Below, one piece after another: positions 17,688-25,203 of a DNA stretch of 28,979 nucleotides. The DNA lies in the IMG/VR virus record IMGVR_UViG_3300008107_000276, positions 1 through 28,979 of that record; one strand, given 5' to 3'. The DNA comes from a virus. The notes under the pieces were generated by a model. That model saw only the letters and a program-made list of their open reading frames with translations. It had not been told where the DNA came from and did not search any database. How positions within the stretch are numbered: position 1 is the first letter of the stretch; each line of letters opens with the position of its first letter. Both the position numbers and the translations under genes were made by a program.

Positions 17688-18107
17688 TTATTCAATTTTC
17701 TTAGTCAGCCAATCGGGCAAACTTTGAATGTTCACATTACTTTCAACCTCTACTTTATCACCGTACTTCTTCGGCTTCAGCTTTGCGGCTATCCATTTGC
17801 GGGCCTCAACCTGTAAACGGGAACGGGCTATATTCGCTGCATTACCTACATCACCAAACTCACCCGCCTGAGTATCACCTGTTTTATCGTCTGCTAACTT
17901 GATTATTTCATCGGCTAATAAATCGGCCTGCTCTTCGCGCGCACGCGTGTATATGTTAAGTAATTGACTATCATCCTTAATCCATGAATAAAAGGCCACA
18001 CTACTTACACCGTGGTTTTCGCATACCTCTTTTAAGCCTTTACTTGAAGTTGCTATGTCTTGACATATTTTGTCAAACAGTTCTTTACTGTATTTCCCTT
18101 TGCCCAT
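17688..18107 (-). CDS. terS: Terminase small subunit
   Basis: 139 aa. A helix-turn-helix of the terminase-small/homeodomain-like type covers about residues 8-50 (GLKEVCENHGVSSVAFYSWI), followed by an oligomerisation helix region (EEQADLLADEIIKLADD) and a basic segment (RKWIAAKLKPKKYGDK). It recognises phage DNA and loads the large subunit. It is placed directly before the large-subunit gene and starts 2 nt after the lipoprotein stop. Confidence 0.82.
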   Translation of the reverse strand: MGKGKYSKELFDKICQDIATSSKGLKEVCENHGVSSVAFYSWIKDDSQLLNIYTRAREEQADLLADEIIKLADDKTGDTQAGEFGDVGNAANIARSRLQVEARKWIAAKLKPKKYGDKVEVESNVNIQSLPDWLTKKIE

Positions 18108-18109
18108 GG

Positions 18110-18367
18110 TTAATCGTTTGTTTGTGGTTTATCATAATTACAAGGCTCACCTATTACTTGCTTAACGTGCATTATTTGGTGCATTTGTCCGTTTAAATAG
18201 GTTACGTATGACTTAAATACTATTAACTGGCAGTTGTGGTGATATGCCACACTATCATTTAATATCCATTGTTCGCTCTTAATTTCAGTTGCCGGTAGCG
18301 TGTAGCTTTCTTTTTCGCAGCTTACTAATCCAATTAGCATGGCTGCCATTATTAATGTTTGTTTCAT
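18110..18367 (-). CDS. Small lipoprotein
   Basis: 85 aa with a type II signal peptide: a Lys near the N-terminus, a hydrophobic core (LIMAAMLIGL) and a lipobox LVSC (Cys17 would be acylated). The residues after Cys are EKES. In some Bacteroidota, a Lys/Asp/Glu-rich stretch right after the lipidated Cys directs lipoproteins to the cell surface, so surface exposure is possible. The mature part is about 69 aa with one other Cys and several His. Its location next to glycan genes and before terminase fits a conversion factor such as superinfection exclusion, which is an inference. Confidence 0.65.
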   Translation of the reverse strand: MKQTLIMAAMLIGLVSCEKESYTLPATEIKSEQWILNDSVAYHHNCQLIVFKSYVTYLNGQMHQIMHVKQVIGEPCNYDKPQTND

Positions 18368-18996
18368 TCTTTCACAAAGATAGCACTTATTATATTAATG
18401 TCAATATTTGGCCTTTTTCTGATTATGTCTTCTACATTAGACATCGCCTTTAAGATATACCCATTACGCCTGAAATGCTTAACTAAACTTTCTGCATTAA
18501 AGTGATGTAAGTGTTCATTTGGCCTCAAATGTGGATAGGCATAAGTTAAATACCCTAAATCGTTTGGCATTGAGCAGTTAGGTACACTTACATAAACAAA
18601 CTGAGTATTGAGGTTTTTAATAAAGTTGATATCCTCAAAGTGTTCTAATACGTCAAACATACATACCACGTCTACATGATCATAAATGCTTTCTGTATAT
18701 TGAACGCCTTGCGGTGTTGGTATGCCTGTGATGTCATGGCCTAAACATTCTATGCCTGAATCCGCGCACAACTTTATAAAATCTCCTGCCCCATAGCCTA
18801 TCTCTAATAATTTGTAAGGCTTGCCTATACACCCCATCATATATGCAAATCTTAAGTGGCTCATGTTTGCCCGCTTGTCTGGGATATTCCCGTACCTGTC
18901 TAAGATGTAATCAAAGTCATACTTAATTATCTCAGGATTTACCTGTTGCAATACCCCGTCTTTGTTTATTGCGTATTCGAATCCGTGTACTATCAT
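18364..18996 (-). CDS. Class I SAM-dependent methyltransferase
   Basis: 210 aa. Motif I is LLEIGYGAGDFIKLC (about 63-77), an acidic residue in GHDITG would bind the ribose of SAM, and VVCMFDVLEHFEDINF is the motif IV/post-I region typical of the UbiG-like Methyltransf_23 group. A late HLHHFNAESLVKHFRRNGY segment is also common there. Such enzymes often methylate sugars or other small acceptors. It overlaps the lipoprotein and the glycosyltransferase by four bases each, so it acts in the same pathway or is at least co-expressed. Confidence 0.75.
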   Translation of the reverse strand: MIVHGFEYAINKDGVLQQVNPEIIKYDFDYILDRYGNIPDKRANMSHLRFAYMMGCIGKPYKLLEIGYGAGDFIKLCADSGIECLGHDITGIPTPQGVQYTESIYDHVDVVCMFDVLEHFEDINFIKNLNTQFVYVSVPNCSMPNDLGYLTYAYPHLRPNEHLHHFNAESLVKHFRRNGYILKAMSNVEDIIRKRPNIDINIISAIFVKE

Positions 18997-19673
18997 TTGT
19001 TTAATAAAGTTTCATTTGGTACGTTATGTATGCAGTTGGTGTGGTTATCTGCAACCATTAATCTGTAAGGCTTACCTAACCCTTGTGCAATACTTAAGCA
19101 TAAAGACTGGTTACAACTCAACACTTCCGCTCCGTTAATTAGTTGAGCAAGCTCCAAACAATTATCGGTTCTAAAATATCCTAATCCTTCAAACGGGCCT
19201 ACCATGTCTTTTTCTTCACCAATGAAGTAAACCTTTTTATATTTGGTTTGTAAATATTGGACTTCTTTTGTCCAATTAAATCCATGTGCATGATAACGCG
19301 GTGTTACGTTAACTAAAGCATACTTGCCCTTTATAAATTGCTTTGCAGGCACGCTTAACCATGGTTCATTCCATCCTGCCTCATTTAGACCAAAGGCTCT
19401 CATATGATTTAGGATTAATGGTACTTGTCCTATTCCCGAAGTTAGTCTAAACAAATCAAGGTTATGTGTAACTATTGCAGGGCTTGTAGGTGGCAAACAT
19501 TCTTTTATATACGGCTGCGCTTCAAGTAATGGCTTAAGGTTTAAATACTCCTTTTCGCCCCATGTTACTTTAAAAAAGCCAGTTCCTATTTTGCGTACCG
19601 TTGGTAGTGAATAGATAACATCACCGTGTGCGCCTGAATGTGAATAAATAATATTAGGTTGTTGGTGTATCAT
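18993..19673 (-). CDS. GT-B fold glycosyltransferase, GT9-like
   Basis: 226 aa from ATG 19671-19673 (MIHQQPNIIYSHSGAHGDVI); earlier in-frame ATGs at 19679 and 19721 would increase overlap with the 71-aa gene. SGAHGDVIYSLPTVRKIG resembles the G-x-x-GDV-x-x-x-P start of heptosyltransferase-like GT9 enzymes. KKVYFIGEEKD and then LIN-GAEVLSCNQSLCLSIAQGLG-KP match the nucleotide-sugar-binding C-terminal half. It is shorter than bacterial GT9 enzymes (300-350 aa). Donor and acceptor are unknown. Confidence 0.6.
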   Translation of the reverse strand: MIHQQPNIIYSHSGAHGDVIYSLPTVRKIGTGFFKVTWGEKEYLNLKPLLEAQPYIKECLPPTSPAIVTHNLDLFRLTSGIGQVPLILNHMRAFGLNEAGWNEPWLSVPAKQFIKGKYALVNVTPRYHAHGFNWTKEVQYLQTKYKKVYFIGEEKDMVGPFEGLGYFRTDNCLELAQLINGAEVLSCNQSLCLSIAQGLGKPYRLMVADNHTNCIHNVPNETLLNK

Positions 19674-19869
19674 AAACATTTTTATAATGGGTGAATACTC
19701 GATAAACTGCTGATAGTACACATTCCTTACAATTCATTGCAGGAATAGCGCCAAACCATTCTTTATGAAGTAATCCAACTGCCATTGGTACTTCATGTGT
19801 ATAACCGCTTTGCCTTTCAAATGCTGGCAGGTTATTTTTAATTACTTCTTTTGCTTCTTCTTGTGTCAT
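19654..19869 (-). CDS. Small protein with CxxC, in glycan cassette
   Basis: 71 aa, with a helical N-terminus (MTQEEAKEVIKNNLPAF) and a central MNCKECVLSAVYRVFTHYK containing a Cys-x-x-Cys pair. It is placed 2 nt after one glycosyltransferase gene and overlaps the next by about 20 nt. No family was recognised. A small partner or regulator of the neighbouring transferases is possible. Confidence 0.5.
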   Translation of the reverse strand: MTQEEAKEVIKNNLPAFERQSGYTHEVPMAVGLLHKEWFGAIPAMNCKECVLSAVYRVFTHYKNVYDTPTT

Positions 19870-19871
19870 AT

Positions 19872-20933
19872 TTACTTTATAATTGATTGGTAAAACTCAT
19901 GTCTTGTCTTGACTAAATTTGTCAAATCGTATGGCTTAACATCTTCATGTAACTGGTTGGCTAAGTCAATCACCATGTTCGGATTGTTTACTAATCTCTT
20001 TATGGCTTTATACCATCCGTTTGTATTATCGGTCGGGTTAACTTTTAAACAATTCTTTTCGTGCTTTAATATTGATGTGTAAGGATAAACATTAGATACT
20101 ATAACGGCCTTACCCTTTACCCCAGCTTCAAGCATTTTTAGATTTGATTTGCAATTATTAAACGGGTTGTCTACTAATGGAATTAAGGCCACGTCTATGT
20201 GGTCATATAACGCACCGTATGTATCTACTTCTTTCCCGGCTATGTTTGTGTACTGATTGTCCTTTGCCGTGCCTAAACCTGTTAATATCCATTCGTAATA
20301 TTTAGAGTGTTTCATTTCAGGATTCCACCCTAAAAAGTTCATGCGATAATTTACTTGTTCCTCATTCAACCTTTTTAATGATTCGCTCATTAAGTTAATA
20401 TCGTAAATATGATTAGAACTTCCACACCATCCAAAGTCCAATGTGTTTCTTATGGCTCTGGTTTTGCGTTCAAATTGTATTTCGGTATTATCTAATCCGT
20501 TTGGTAATATAGTATAATTGCGCTTTGTTAATTGGCCTACAACTTCATGTGTAACGGTTATGTAATCTGCATTTTTAATGTTTGAAATAATAACGGATGT
20601 CATGTTATGTTTTGCCCACCATGAGGATAACTCATGGTTTTTATGCAGATGCCAGTAATCGTCTAAATCCAAAACTACCTTTGGGCCTGCCTTTTTAATT
20701 CTGTTTATTTGCTCAATTTGCTTGTCTACTTCTCCAACTGATGCAATGGTACGGTTGCCAATTACAATATCAAAGCTTTTCAATGTTTCATCACTCACTT
20801 GCTCAATAGCATCACAATCATGCACATCATACTCATATTGTTGACATAACACTTTGTGAGGCCTCAATAATCTATGATAGCTAACCCCGTTAGGCGCACC
20901 CCCTCGAATTAATAATATGCGTAACTTTTTCAT
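19872..20933 (-). CDS. Glycosyltransferase, GT4-like (GT-B)
   Basis: 353 aa. The N-terminal half begins with a Rossmann-type ILLIRGGAPNGVSYHRLLRP; VVLDLDDYWHL and ITVTHEVVGQL are typical internal strands. The C-terminal half carries DFGWCGSSNH, a DVALIPLVDNPFNNCKSNLK acceptor/donor-loop region and KMLEAGVKGKAVIVSNV, which corresponds to the E-x7-E donor motif region of GT4 enzymes. It probably transfers a sugar from a nucleotide donor. The start overlaps the sigma-like gene by 44 nt, an unusually long overlap here. Confidence 0.75.
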   Translation of the reverse strand: MKKLRILLIRGGAPNGVSYHRLLRPHKVLCQQYEYDVHDCDAIEQVSDETLKSFDIVIGNRTIASVGEVDKQIEQINRIKKAGPKVVLDLDDYWHLHKNHELSSWWAKHNMTSVIISNIKNADYITVTHEVVGQLTKRNYTILPNGLDNTEIQFERKTRAIRNTLDFGWCGSSNHIYDINLMSESLKRLNEEQVNYRMNFLGWNPEMKHSKYYEWILTGLGTAKDNQYTNIAGKEVDTYGALYDHIDVALIPLVDNPFNNCKSNLKMLEAGVKGKAVIVSNVYPYTSILKHEKNCLKVNPTDNTNGWYKAIKRLVNNPNMVIDLANQLHEDVKPYDLTNLVKTRHEFYQSIIK

Positions 20934-21459
20934 TTATTCTCCTAATTGTTTTTTTGTAACTGTTGTATAGTGTGGTGTAGCTTATCCCTGTTGCTTTGCT
21001 AATTTCCGCTATGCTATTAAACTTTTTAAACTCTCCATTACCTAAATCCACACCCTGAGTAATTAATAAAAACAACTCGCGGTCATAGATATTTTCAAGT
21101 TTAGCAATGTGATTAACTAAATGTAGCAACTCATCCCTATTAACATCTTTGCCACTTATTTCTATCAACTCCGTGTAGAAACTATCTTCTATATCTACAC
21201 CTATTGGCTCATCAGTAAAACTTAATTTGCGTTCATGCTTAACATAGTTTTGATACATTAAACTTGATCGGGTGATACAACTTACTACATGGTATCGCAT
21301 AAATCCCTGTGTGTATATGTGTTCTAATCTCTCAGCATCCATTTCACACAAGTACACCATTAACTCGCTCCACAAATCACCATTGACATCATACTTACCT
21401 GCAAGGCTTTTCAATTCCTTGTCATTAAATACGCTCAATATTATTTCATCTTTATTCAT
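20890..21459 (-). CDS. Sigma-70-like transcription regulator
   Basis: 189 aa. The N-terminal part (DLWSELMVYLCEMDAERLEH, then YHVVSCITR) resembles the region 2 helices of ECF-type sigma factors in phages of this group. The C-terminal part ends in a helix-turn-helix (SIAEISKATGISYTTLYNSY, then KKTIRRI) like region 4. Length is normal for an ECF-like factor. Lying just before the late genes, it could switch transcription to them, but no late promoter was found to test this. One-base overlap with the phosphoesterase stop. Confidence 0.6.
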   Translation of the reverse strand: MNKDEIILSVFNDKELKSLAGKYDVNGDLWSELMVYLCEMDAERLEHIYTQGFMRYHVVSCITRSSLMYQNYVKHERKLSFTDEPIGVDIEDSFYTELIEISGKDVNRDELLHLVNHIAKLENIYDRELFLLITQGVDLGNGEFKKFNSIAEISKATGISYTTLYNSYKKTIRRINEKVTHIINSRGCA

Positions 21460-22457
21460 TAGTATATCTTACCTTCAACTATGGTCTTTTGCTGCACGTA
21501 ATACTCACCTGAACGTGGATTAATTTCTACATACGTAAATCCGTGAGTCCAATCGTTAATAGGCATATAGGCCGGATTAAGGTCGCATAAGCATCCGCTT
21601 GAATAAGTAGTGTAAGGTTTGTCATCAAACTGTTTACCGTTGCTTCTGGTTTCCCGGTGAAAGTGTCCTACAATACCTTGCTTGTTTAGTTTGAGTTGTA
21701 CTGTACGTGCTGGATTTACTCCGCCTGATTTAGTTGGTAGTTCGTGTCCGTGTAATATAGGTAACTTACCCGCATAAGCCCATTGCATACTTTTTACTTC
21801 CTGTATTCTTAACTCGGTAAAGTCTAATAACTCATAAAGTTTTAAAGCATCAACCCCTAATAAGTGTGGAGCGTTTTGCATGATGTACTTTTCATAACGT
21901 GCATCATGGTTCCCTATTTTGTAAACTATGTGTGCATTTGGGAATGTTTCTCGGAGTGCTTTTAAAAAAGCCCTTGTCGCATCCAATTCATAACTAAATG
22001 AGCGGTTCATTGGATTTTTCTCGTGCCTGCTTAACTGGTACATATCCATTGTATCACCGTTTAGATATATGCAGTTCACATCCTTTTCTAATCCGTATTC
22101 AATCGCTGCTATCAATGCCTCGTCTGAATGGTAAGGTATGTGGATATCCGATAACACTAAAATCCGTGTGCATGATTTTGGCAAATAATACGGCTCACAT
22201 TTTTCACTCTCTCCTTTTGGCATTTGTTTTTTAAATCCAGCTAATTCTTTTCGTATGTCAACATGGGCTTTATCTCTTTTGTACGAACCGCTTTTGCCCA
22301 AAACAGTTCTTACTATGCTACGGGCTTTTTCGATATCTCCAAACACATCGGGATAGTTTTCAATAAGCAATTTTGCCAAAGCTGTTGGTGTGCTATTCGG
22401 GTATTTCTTAATATACTCAATAGCTAAAATAGATTTAGAGGTTTTCTTACCTGCCAT
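21459..22457 (-). CDS. Calcineurin-like metallophosphoesterase
   Basis: 332 aa. Metal-binding motifs are in order: SDIHIPYH (Asp104, His106), LNGDTMD (Gly133-Asp135), GNHDARYEK (Asn183, His184), LHGHE (His236, His238) and VGHFHRE (His265, His267). All classical ligands are present, so it is probably active. The first 60 residues form a basic helical, possibly DNA-binding segment (TPTALAKLLIENYPDVFG). Phage enzymes of this kind may act on nucleic-acid ends or nucleotides. It lies in the replication-regulation part of the operon. Confidence 0.8.
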   Translation of the reverse strand: MAGKKTSKSILAIEYIKKYPNSTPTALAKLLIENYPDVFGDIEKARSIVRTVLGKSGSYKRDKAHVDIRKELAGFKKQMPKGESEKCEPYYLPKSCTRILVLSDIHIPYHSDEALIAAIEYGLEKDVNCIYLNGDTMDMYQLSRHEKNPMNRSFSYELDATRAFLKALRETFPNAHIVYKIGNHDARYEKYIMQNAPHLLGVDALKLYELLDFTELRIQEVKSMQWAYAGKLPILHGHELPTKSGGVNPARTVQLKLNKQGIVGHFHRETRSNGKQFDDKPYTTYSSGCLCDLNPAYMPINDWTHGFTYVEINPRSGEYYVQQKTIVEGKIY

Positions 22458-22711
22458 TATTCATTGTTGTTAGAGGTTTCATCGTCAAATATACTATCGT
22501 ACATTTCTGTGGTTGCCCAGTCCAACATCTTCAATGATTTTCTCCTTATCCGTGCTATTGCTCTTTTCCCTGAATCGGTTAAGTTTACATCATTTGTATC
22601 TATAAAATCCAAACAATAAAACATTTGGCCTACAAAGTTCACCACATCATGCGGTGTGGTTGGGTCTTCATAATAAAATTCTTCGTTTGTTTCACTTTCG
22701 GGCATACACAA
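22457..22711 (-). CDS. Small acidic hypothetical protein
   Basis: 84 aa, acidic at both ends (MPESETNEEFYYEDPTTP and YDSIFDDETSNNNE), with a central basic helix (SGKRAIARIRRKSLKMLDWA). A second ATG two codons in (MPESET) may be the true start. One-base TAATG overlap with the phosphoesterase gene. Not recognised. Confidence 0.5.
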   Translation of the reverse strand: MCMPESETNEEFYYEDPTTPHDVVNFVGQMFYCLDFIDTNDVNLTDSGKRAIARIRRKSLKMLDWATTEMYDSIFDDETSNNNE

Positions 22712-22723
22712 ATTTATGTCAAA

Positions 22724-22864
22724 TTACTTTTTCTTTGCTTTACTTTTTTTCCACATTTTAACGCCTTCCCATTTTTGTCGTATTCTTTCGATACGTTCCT
22801 GCCTTTCTTTTTCGTAATCTTCAAGTGCTTTTTTCTGCGCTTCGGTTAACTCTTTGCCCCACAT
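22724..22864 (-). CDS. 46-aa charged helical protein
   Basis: ATG at 22862-22864, TAA at 22724-22726. The product (MWGKELTEAQKKALEDYEKE, then RQERIERIRQKWEGVKMWKK) is almost entirely a charged alpha helix with a Lys-rich tail. It fills the gap between two operon genes, with 1 nt before it and 12 nt after it, which is why it is called. It could bind nucleic acid. Family unknown. Confidence 0.55.
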   Translation of the reverse strand: MWGKELTEAQKKALEDYEKERQERIERIRQKWEGVKMWKKSKAKKK

Positions 22865-22865
22865 A

Positions 22866-23018
22866 TTAATTTCCTTTTATATGTTCGTTTACTAATTCGT
22901 GATGAAACCCCTGTGCTATCAATAAGCCTTTAATCACGTCTACTACTTCGGTAATAGTTGCTTCATCGCTTAACTCTGCGGTGGTGGTTACTCCGTGTGA
23001 TGTTATTGTTATTTTCAT
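22866..23018 (-). CDS. 50-aa small protein next to helicase
   Basis: Starts at ATG 23016-23018 (MKITITSHGVTTTAELSDEA), one base after the helicase stop; an earlier in-frame start at 23081 would run into the helicase gene. The layout is a beta hairpin followed by one helix (VVDVIKGLLIAQGFHHEL). I know similar short proteins from replication regions of Bacteroidota phages but know no function. Confidence 0.55.
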   Translation of the reverse strand: MKITITSHGVTTTAELSDEATITEVVDVIKGLLIAQGFHHELVNEHIKGN

Positions 23019-23019
23019 T

Positions 23020-24366
23020 TTAAAACGGTGCATTAAAACTTTGCAAATCGTAAAACTTTGTGCGAGGCCCATCATATCCAACCACTACTTTCCCAGTCGG
23101 GCCGTTGCGGTGTTTGCTTATTATTAATTCAGCTTTGCCATCACTTGGTGAGCCATCTTCCATTTCAGGCACTCCGTATTCGCTCGGTCTGTGAATAAAT
23201 ATAATCATGTCGGCATCTTGTTCTATACTTCCTGACTCTCTAAGGTCGGAGTTCATCGGCCTTGCACTTAAACCTCTTTTTTCACTTGCACGGCTTAACT
23301 GGGCCAAGGCTATTATCGGTATGTCAAGTTCCTTTGCTAATGCTTTTAAGGTTCTACTTACCTCACTAACTTCTTGCTCACGTGTTGTTCCTTTTTCTTT
23401 GTTCACCACAAGCTGTAAATAGTCAATCACTAATAAACCTAAGTTATGTTCACGTTTCCATTTGCGGGCCTTATTTACAAGGTTAAACAACGTCATGCCT
23501 CCCGTGTCATCAAATAACATATTTTCATTACATAGTACGTTTTGGTGTTCTAAAACCTTTTCAAGTTCGTGATGATTCATCCCACGTCTTAATATACTAT
23601 CTAATATTACATCGGTTTTTTGCGCTATCAAACGTGCATAAAGTTGACGGCTACTCATTTCAAGTGAGAATATCCCTGTTGAAACGCCTGATTTTAATGG
23701 TGCATCTAATATAGTTAATGCCAAACTTGTCTTACCTTGTCCGGGCCTTGCAGCGATTATAATTAAATCCGAATTTTGGAAACCGCTCGTTAACTTGTTT
23801 AAGGTTTGAAGTCCTGTATCAACTCCAACCAAAGCATTTGTATTCTGTACTAACTTGTCATTTATCTTTAATGTTTCAATAAACAACTCGGCTGCGTTGG
23901 TTGTATTACTCACAACCACGTTTGCTGATATTTTATTAACGCCTCGCTGAGAATAGTCTATTACTTCATTACAAGTTGCTCCATCCTTGTAAGCTAATTG
24001 TGCAAGTTCGTGAGCAAATGATATTGCTTTTCTCTTTATGTAACAGTCATTAACGATTCGTGCATAAGCCGCTGCATTTGCCGTACTTCCTATTTTATTG
24101 GTTAAACCTACCAATGCCATCGTGCCACCTATCTGTTCATGCTTACCAAGTTCTTTTAGCTTTTTTGATACGGTTATCACATCTACAGGTTCGCCTTTTT
24201 TGTTTAAGGATAATACAGCTTTGTAAATTTCTCCGTAATTTTCGTTATAAAACGCTTCAGGATTAAGAAATTCCATGAAGTCATACAATCTTTTAGATTC
24301 AACTAAAACGCAACCGATAACGGCTTCTTCTGCGCTTTTGTTATTTGGTGGTACTAATCCGTTCAT
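23020..24366 (-). CDS. dnaB: DnaB-like replicative helicase
   Basis: 448 aa, full length. The N-terminal primase-interaction domain is at residues 8-105 (SAEEAVIGCVL, AYARIV), then a linker and the RecA-like motor. Walker A is ARPGQGKT (206-213), followed by SLEMSSRQL (motif H1a region), LLVIDYLQL (about 311-319, Walker B), and LAQLSRASEKR with the sensor Gln and Arg finger SDLRESGSIEQDAD. It unwinds phage DNA at the fork. It directly follows the initiator-like gene (ATGA overlap), as in other phage initiator-helicase pairs. Confidence 0.9.
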   Translation of the reverse strand: MNGLVPPNNKSAEEAVIGCVLVESKRLYDFMEFLNPEAFYNENYGEIYKAVLSLNKKGEPVDVITVSKKLKELGKHEQIGGTMALVGLTNKIGSTANAAAYARIVNDCYIKRKAISFAHELAQLAYKDGATCNEVIDYSQRGVNKISANVVVSNTTNAAELFIETLKINDKLVQNTNALVGVDTGLQTLNKLTSGFQNSDLIIIAARPGQGKTSLALTILDAPLKSGVSTGIFSLEMSSRQLYARLIAQKTDVILDSILRRGMNHHELEKVLEHQNVLCNENMLFDDTGGMTLFNLVNKARKWKREHNLGLLVIDYLQLVVNKEKGTTREQEVSEVSRTLKALAKELDIPIIALAQLSRASEKRGLSARPMNSDLRESGSIEQDADMIIFIHRPSEYGVPEMEDGSPSDGKAELIISKHRNGPTGKVVVGYDGPRTKFYDLQSFNAPF

Positions 24367-24992
24367 AATAGGTTTTTATAAATGATTTGATTTGTTTGTT
24401 GTGGTTGTTGTTGTTTATCCAACCATGCAGCCTCAAATCCACCCCAGCTTTTTTCAACTGCTATGGTTATTGCTTTATTAGGATGAAGTTTTGATAATGC
24501 AATTTCATTTTTTATTTTGTTAAATGCAATTTGACTATTTACTAATTTCTTTTTCTTTCTTATTTGTAAGAATGTATCAACAACCAATTCATCAACTCCT
24601 AAATTAAGTAAAGACTTTTTAAAACTAAATACTTTATTATTATCACTTACACTATCATTTACACTTACACTTACATTTACAGTTGGATTTCGTTCAATTT
24701 CGTTAACGGTCGTTGAACGGTCGTTGAATTTCGTTGAACGCTTTTCTGCACTCTTTCGACCAGCTTCACTTCGTTGACTTCGTTCCTTTTCCCACTTTTC
24801 TAAATCTCTTTTAAGCGTGCTTTTTACTTGCTCAAATAGTGCATTGATTACATAATCTTCACTTGTGGGATTTTCATCATTAACATAAGCAAAGATGTGT
24901 TTTACTAATTTACCCGCAATTTCATCAGGCAATGCCTTAAACATTCCGTACCAATCGGAATAAGCAATAAATGATTTTTTGTTTTCTGCCAT
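24363..24992 (-). CDS. Replication initiator-like protein (DUF6291-like)
   Basis: 209 aa from ATG 24990-24992 (MAENKKSFIAYSDWYGMFKA). The N-terminal 80 residues match the DUF6291 pattern (LPDEIAGKLVKHIFAYVND, then LKRDLEKWEKERSQRSEAGR). A low-complexity linker (TVNVSVSVNDSVSDNN) is encoded by repetitive DNA, and a C-terminal helical domain resembles DnaD-type replication proteins (NSQIAFNKIKNEIALSKL). A role as initiator or helicase loader is inferred from the DnaB gene directly downstream and the iteron cluster inside this gene. An in-frame ATG at 25043 would add 17 residues across a hairpin and is less likely. Confidence 0.6.
   Translation of the reverse strand: MAENKKSFIAYSDWYGMFKALPDEIAGKLVKHIFAYVNDENPTSEDYVINALFEQVKSTLKRDLEKWEKERSQRSEAGRKSAEKRSTKFNDRSTTVNEIERNPTVNVSVSVNDSVSDNNKVFSFKKSLLNLGVDELVVDTFLQIRKKKKLVNSQIAFNKIKNEIALSKLHPNKAITIAVEKSWGGFEAAWLDKQQQPQQTNQIIYKNLL
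24601..24784. other. Candidate phage replication origin inside the initiator gene
   Basis: The pentamer TCGTT (AACGA on the other strand) occurs at 24690, 24700, 24710, 24721, 24731, 24771 and 24780. Five copies are spaced 10-11 bp, one helical turn, within the core GTTGAACGG-type repeat. The adjoining 24601-24690 is very AT-rich and carries tandem ACTTAC/ATTTAC repeats. Iterons next to an AT-rich segment in the middle of the initiator gene is the layout of the lambda O-gene origin. Function here is inferred. Confidence 0.5.
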
Positions 24993-25083
24993 AAAATAAA
25001 AAACCCCGCTATCTTCATTTGGGGTCTGACTTCCAAAATCCAATAACGAGGTATTAATATCTTCAGTTCTATATTGTCAGACC
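24993..25083 (-). promoter_or_regulatory. Possible transcription attenuator in leader of replication operon
   Basis: On the minus strand a 5-bp GC-rich stem (ACCCC at 25025-25021 with GGGGT at 25007-25003) and a 13-nt loop are followed by TTTTTT-A-TTTT, ending just before the initiator ATG. An upstream segment GGTCTGAC (25083-25076) can pair perfectly with GTCAGACC (25030-25023), which includes three bases of the terminator stem. The two structures exclude each other, as in an attenuator. No ligand or leader gene is evident, and the terminator stem is short. Confidence 0.4.
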
Positions 25084-25096
25084 AGAACTATGAGTG

Positions 25097-25126
25097 CAAA
25101 TATAGTAAACAGTTTTAATAATGCAA
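25097..25126 (-). promoter_or_regulatory. Leftward Bacteroidota-type promoter PL1
   Basis: The -7 box TATATTTG (25104-25097) matches TAnnTTTG exactly. A TTG (25126-25124) within CTTGCAT is 19 nt upstream. The start would be near 25090, about 100 nt before the initiator ATG. It lies directly downstream of the leftward terminator, so this promoter, not readthrough, should drive the long phage operon. Confidence 0.65.
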
Positions 25127-25128
25127 GC

Positions 25129-25162
25129 AAAAAAATAAAAAAGGCCGCAAATTATTGCAGCC
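25129..25162 (-). terminator. Leftward intrinsic terminator
   Basis: On the minus strand a hairpin forms between 25155-25162 and 25143-25150 (8 positions, one A-C mismatch, 4-nt loop). It is followed by TTTTTT (25142-25137), an A and seven T. It sits between the two leftward promoters. In the other direction only CCTTTT follows, so activity rightward would be weaker. Confidence 0.65.
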
Positions 25163-25197
25163 CCTTTTAGTAAAAACCAAATTAAAACCTACATGAA
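25137..25197 (-). ncRNA. Predicted short RNA of about 60 nt
   Basis: Promoter PL2 should start transcription near 25197 and the terminator would end it near 25137. The 60-nt product contains no coding sequence (an ATG is followed at once by TAG) and ends in the terminator hairpin. This call is only the consequence of a promoter and terminator in the right order; no RNA family was recognised. Confidence 0.3.
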
Positions 25198-25203
25198 GTA
25201 ATG

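Noticed and set aside
24363-25043. Longer initiator starting at 25043
   Set aside because: The extra 17 codons run through the hairpin and T run; the inner ATG at 24992 fits the protein family start better.
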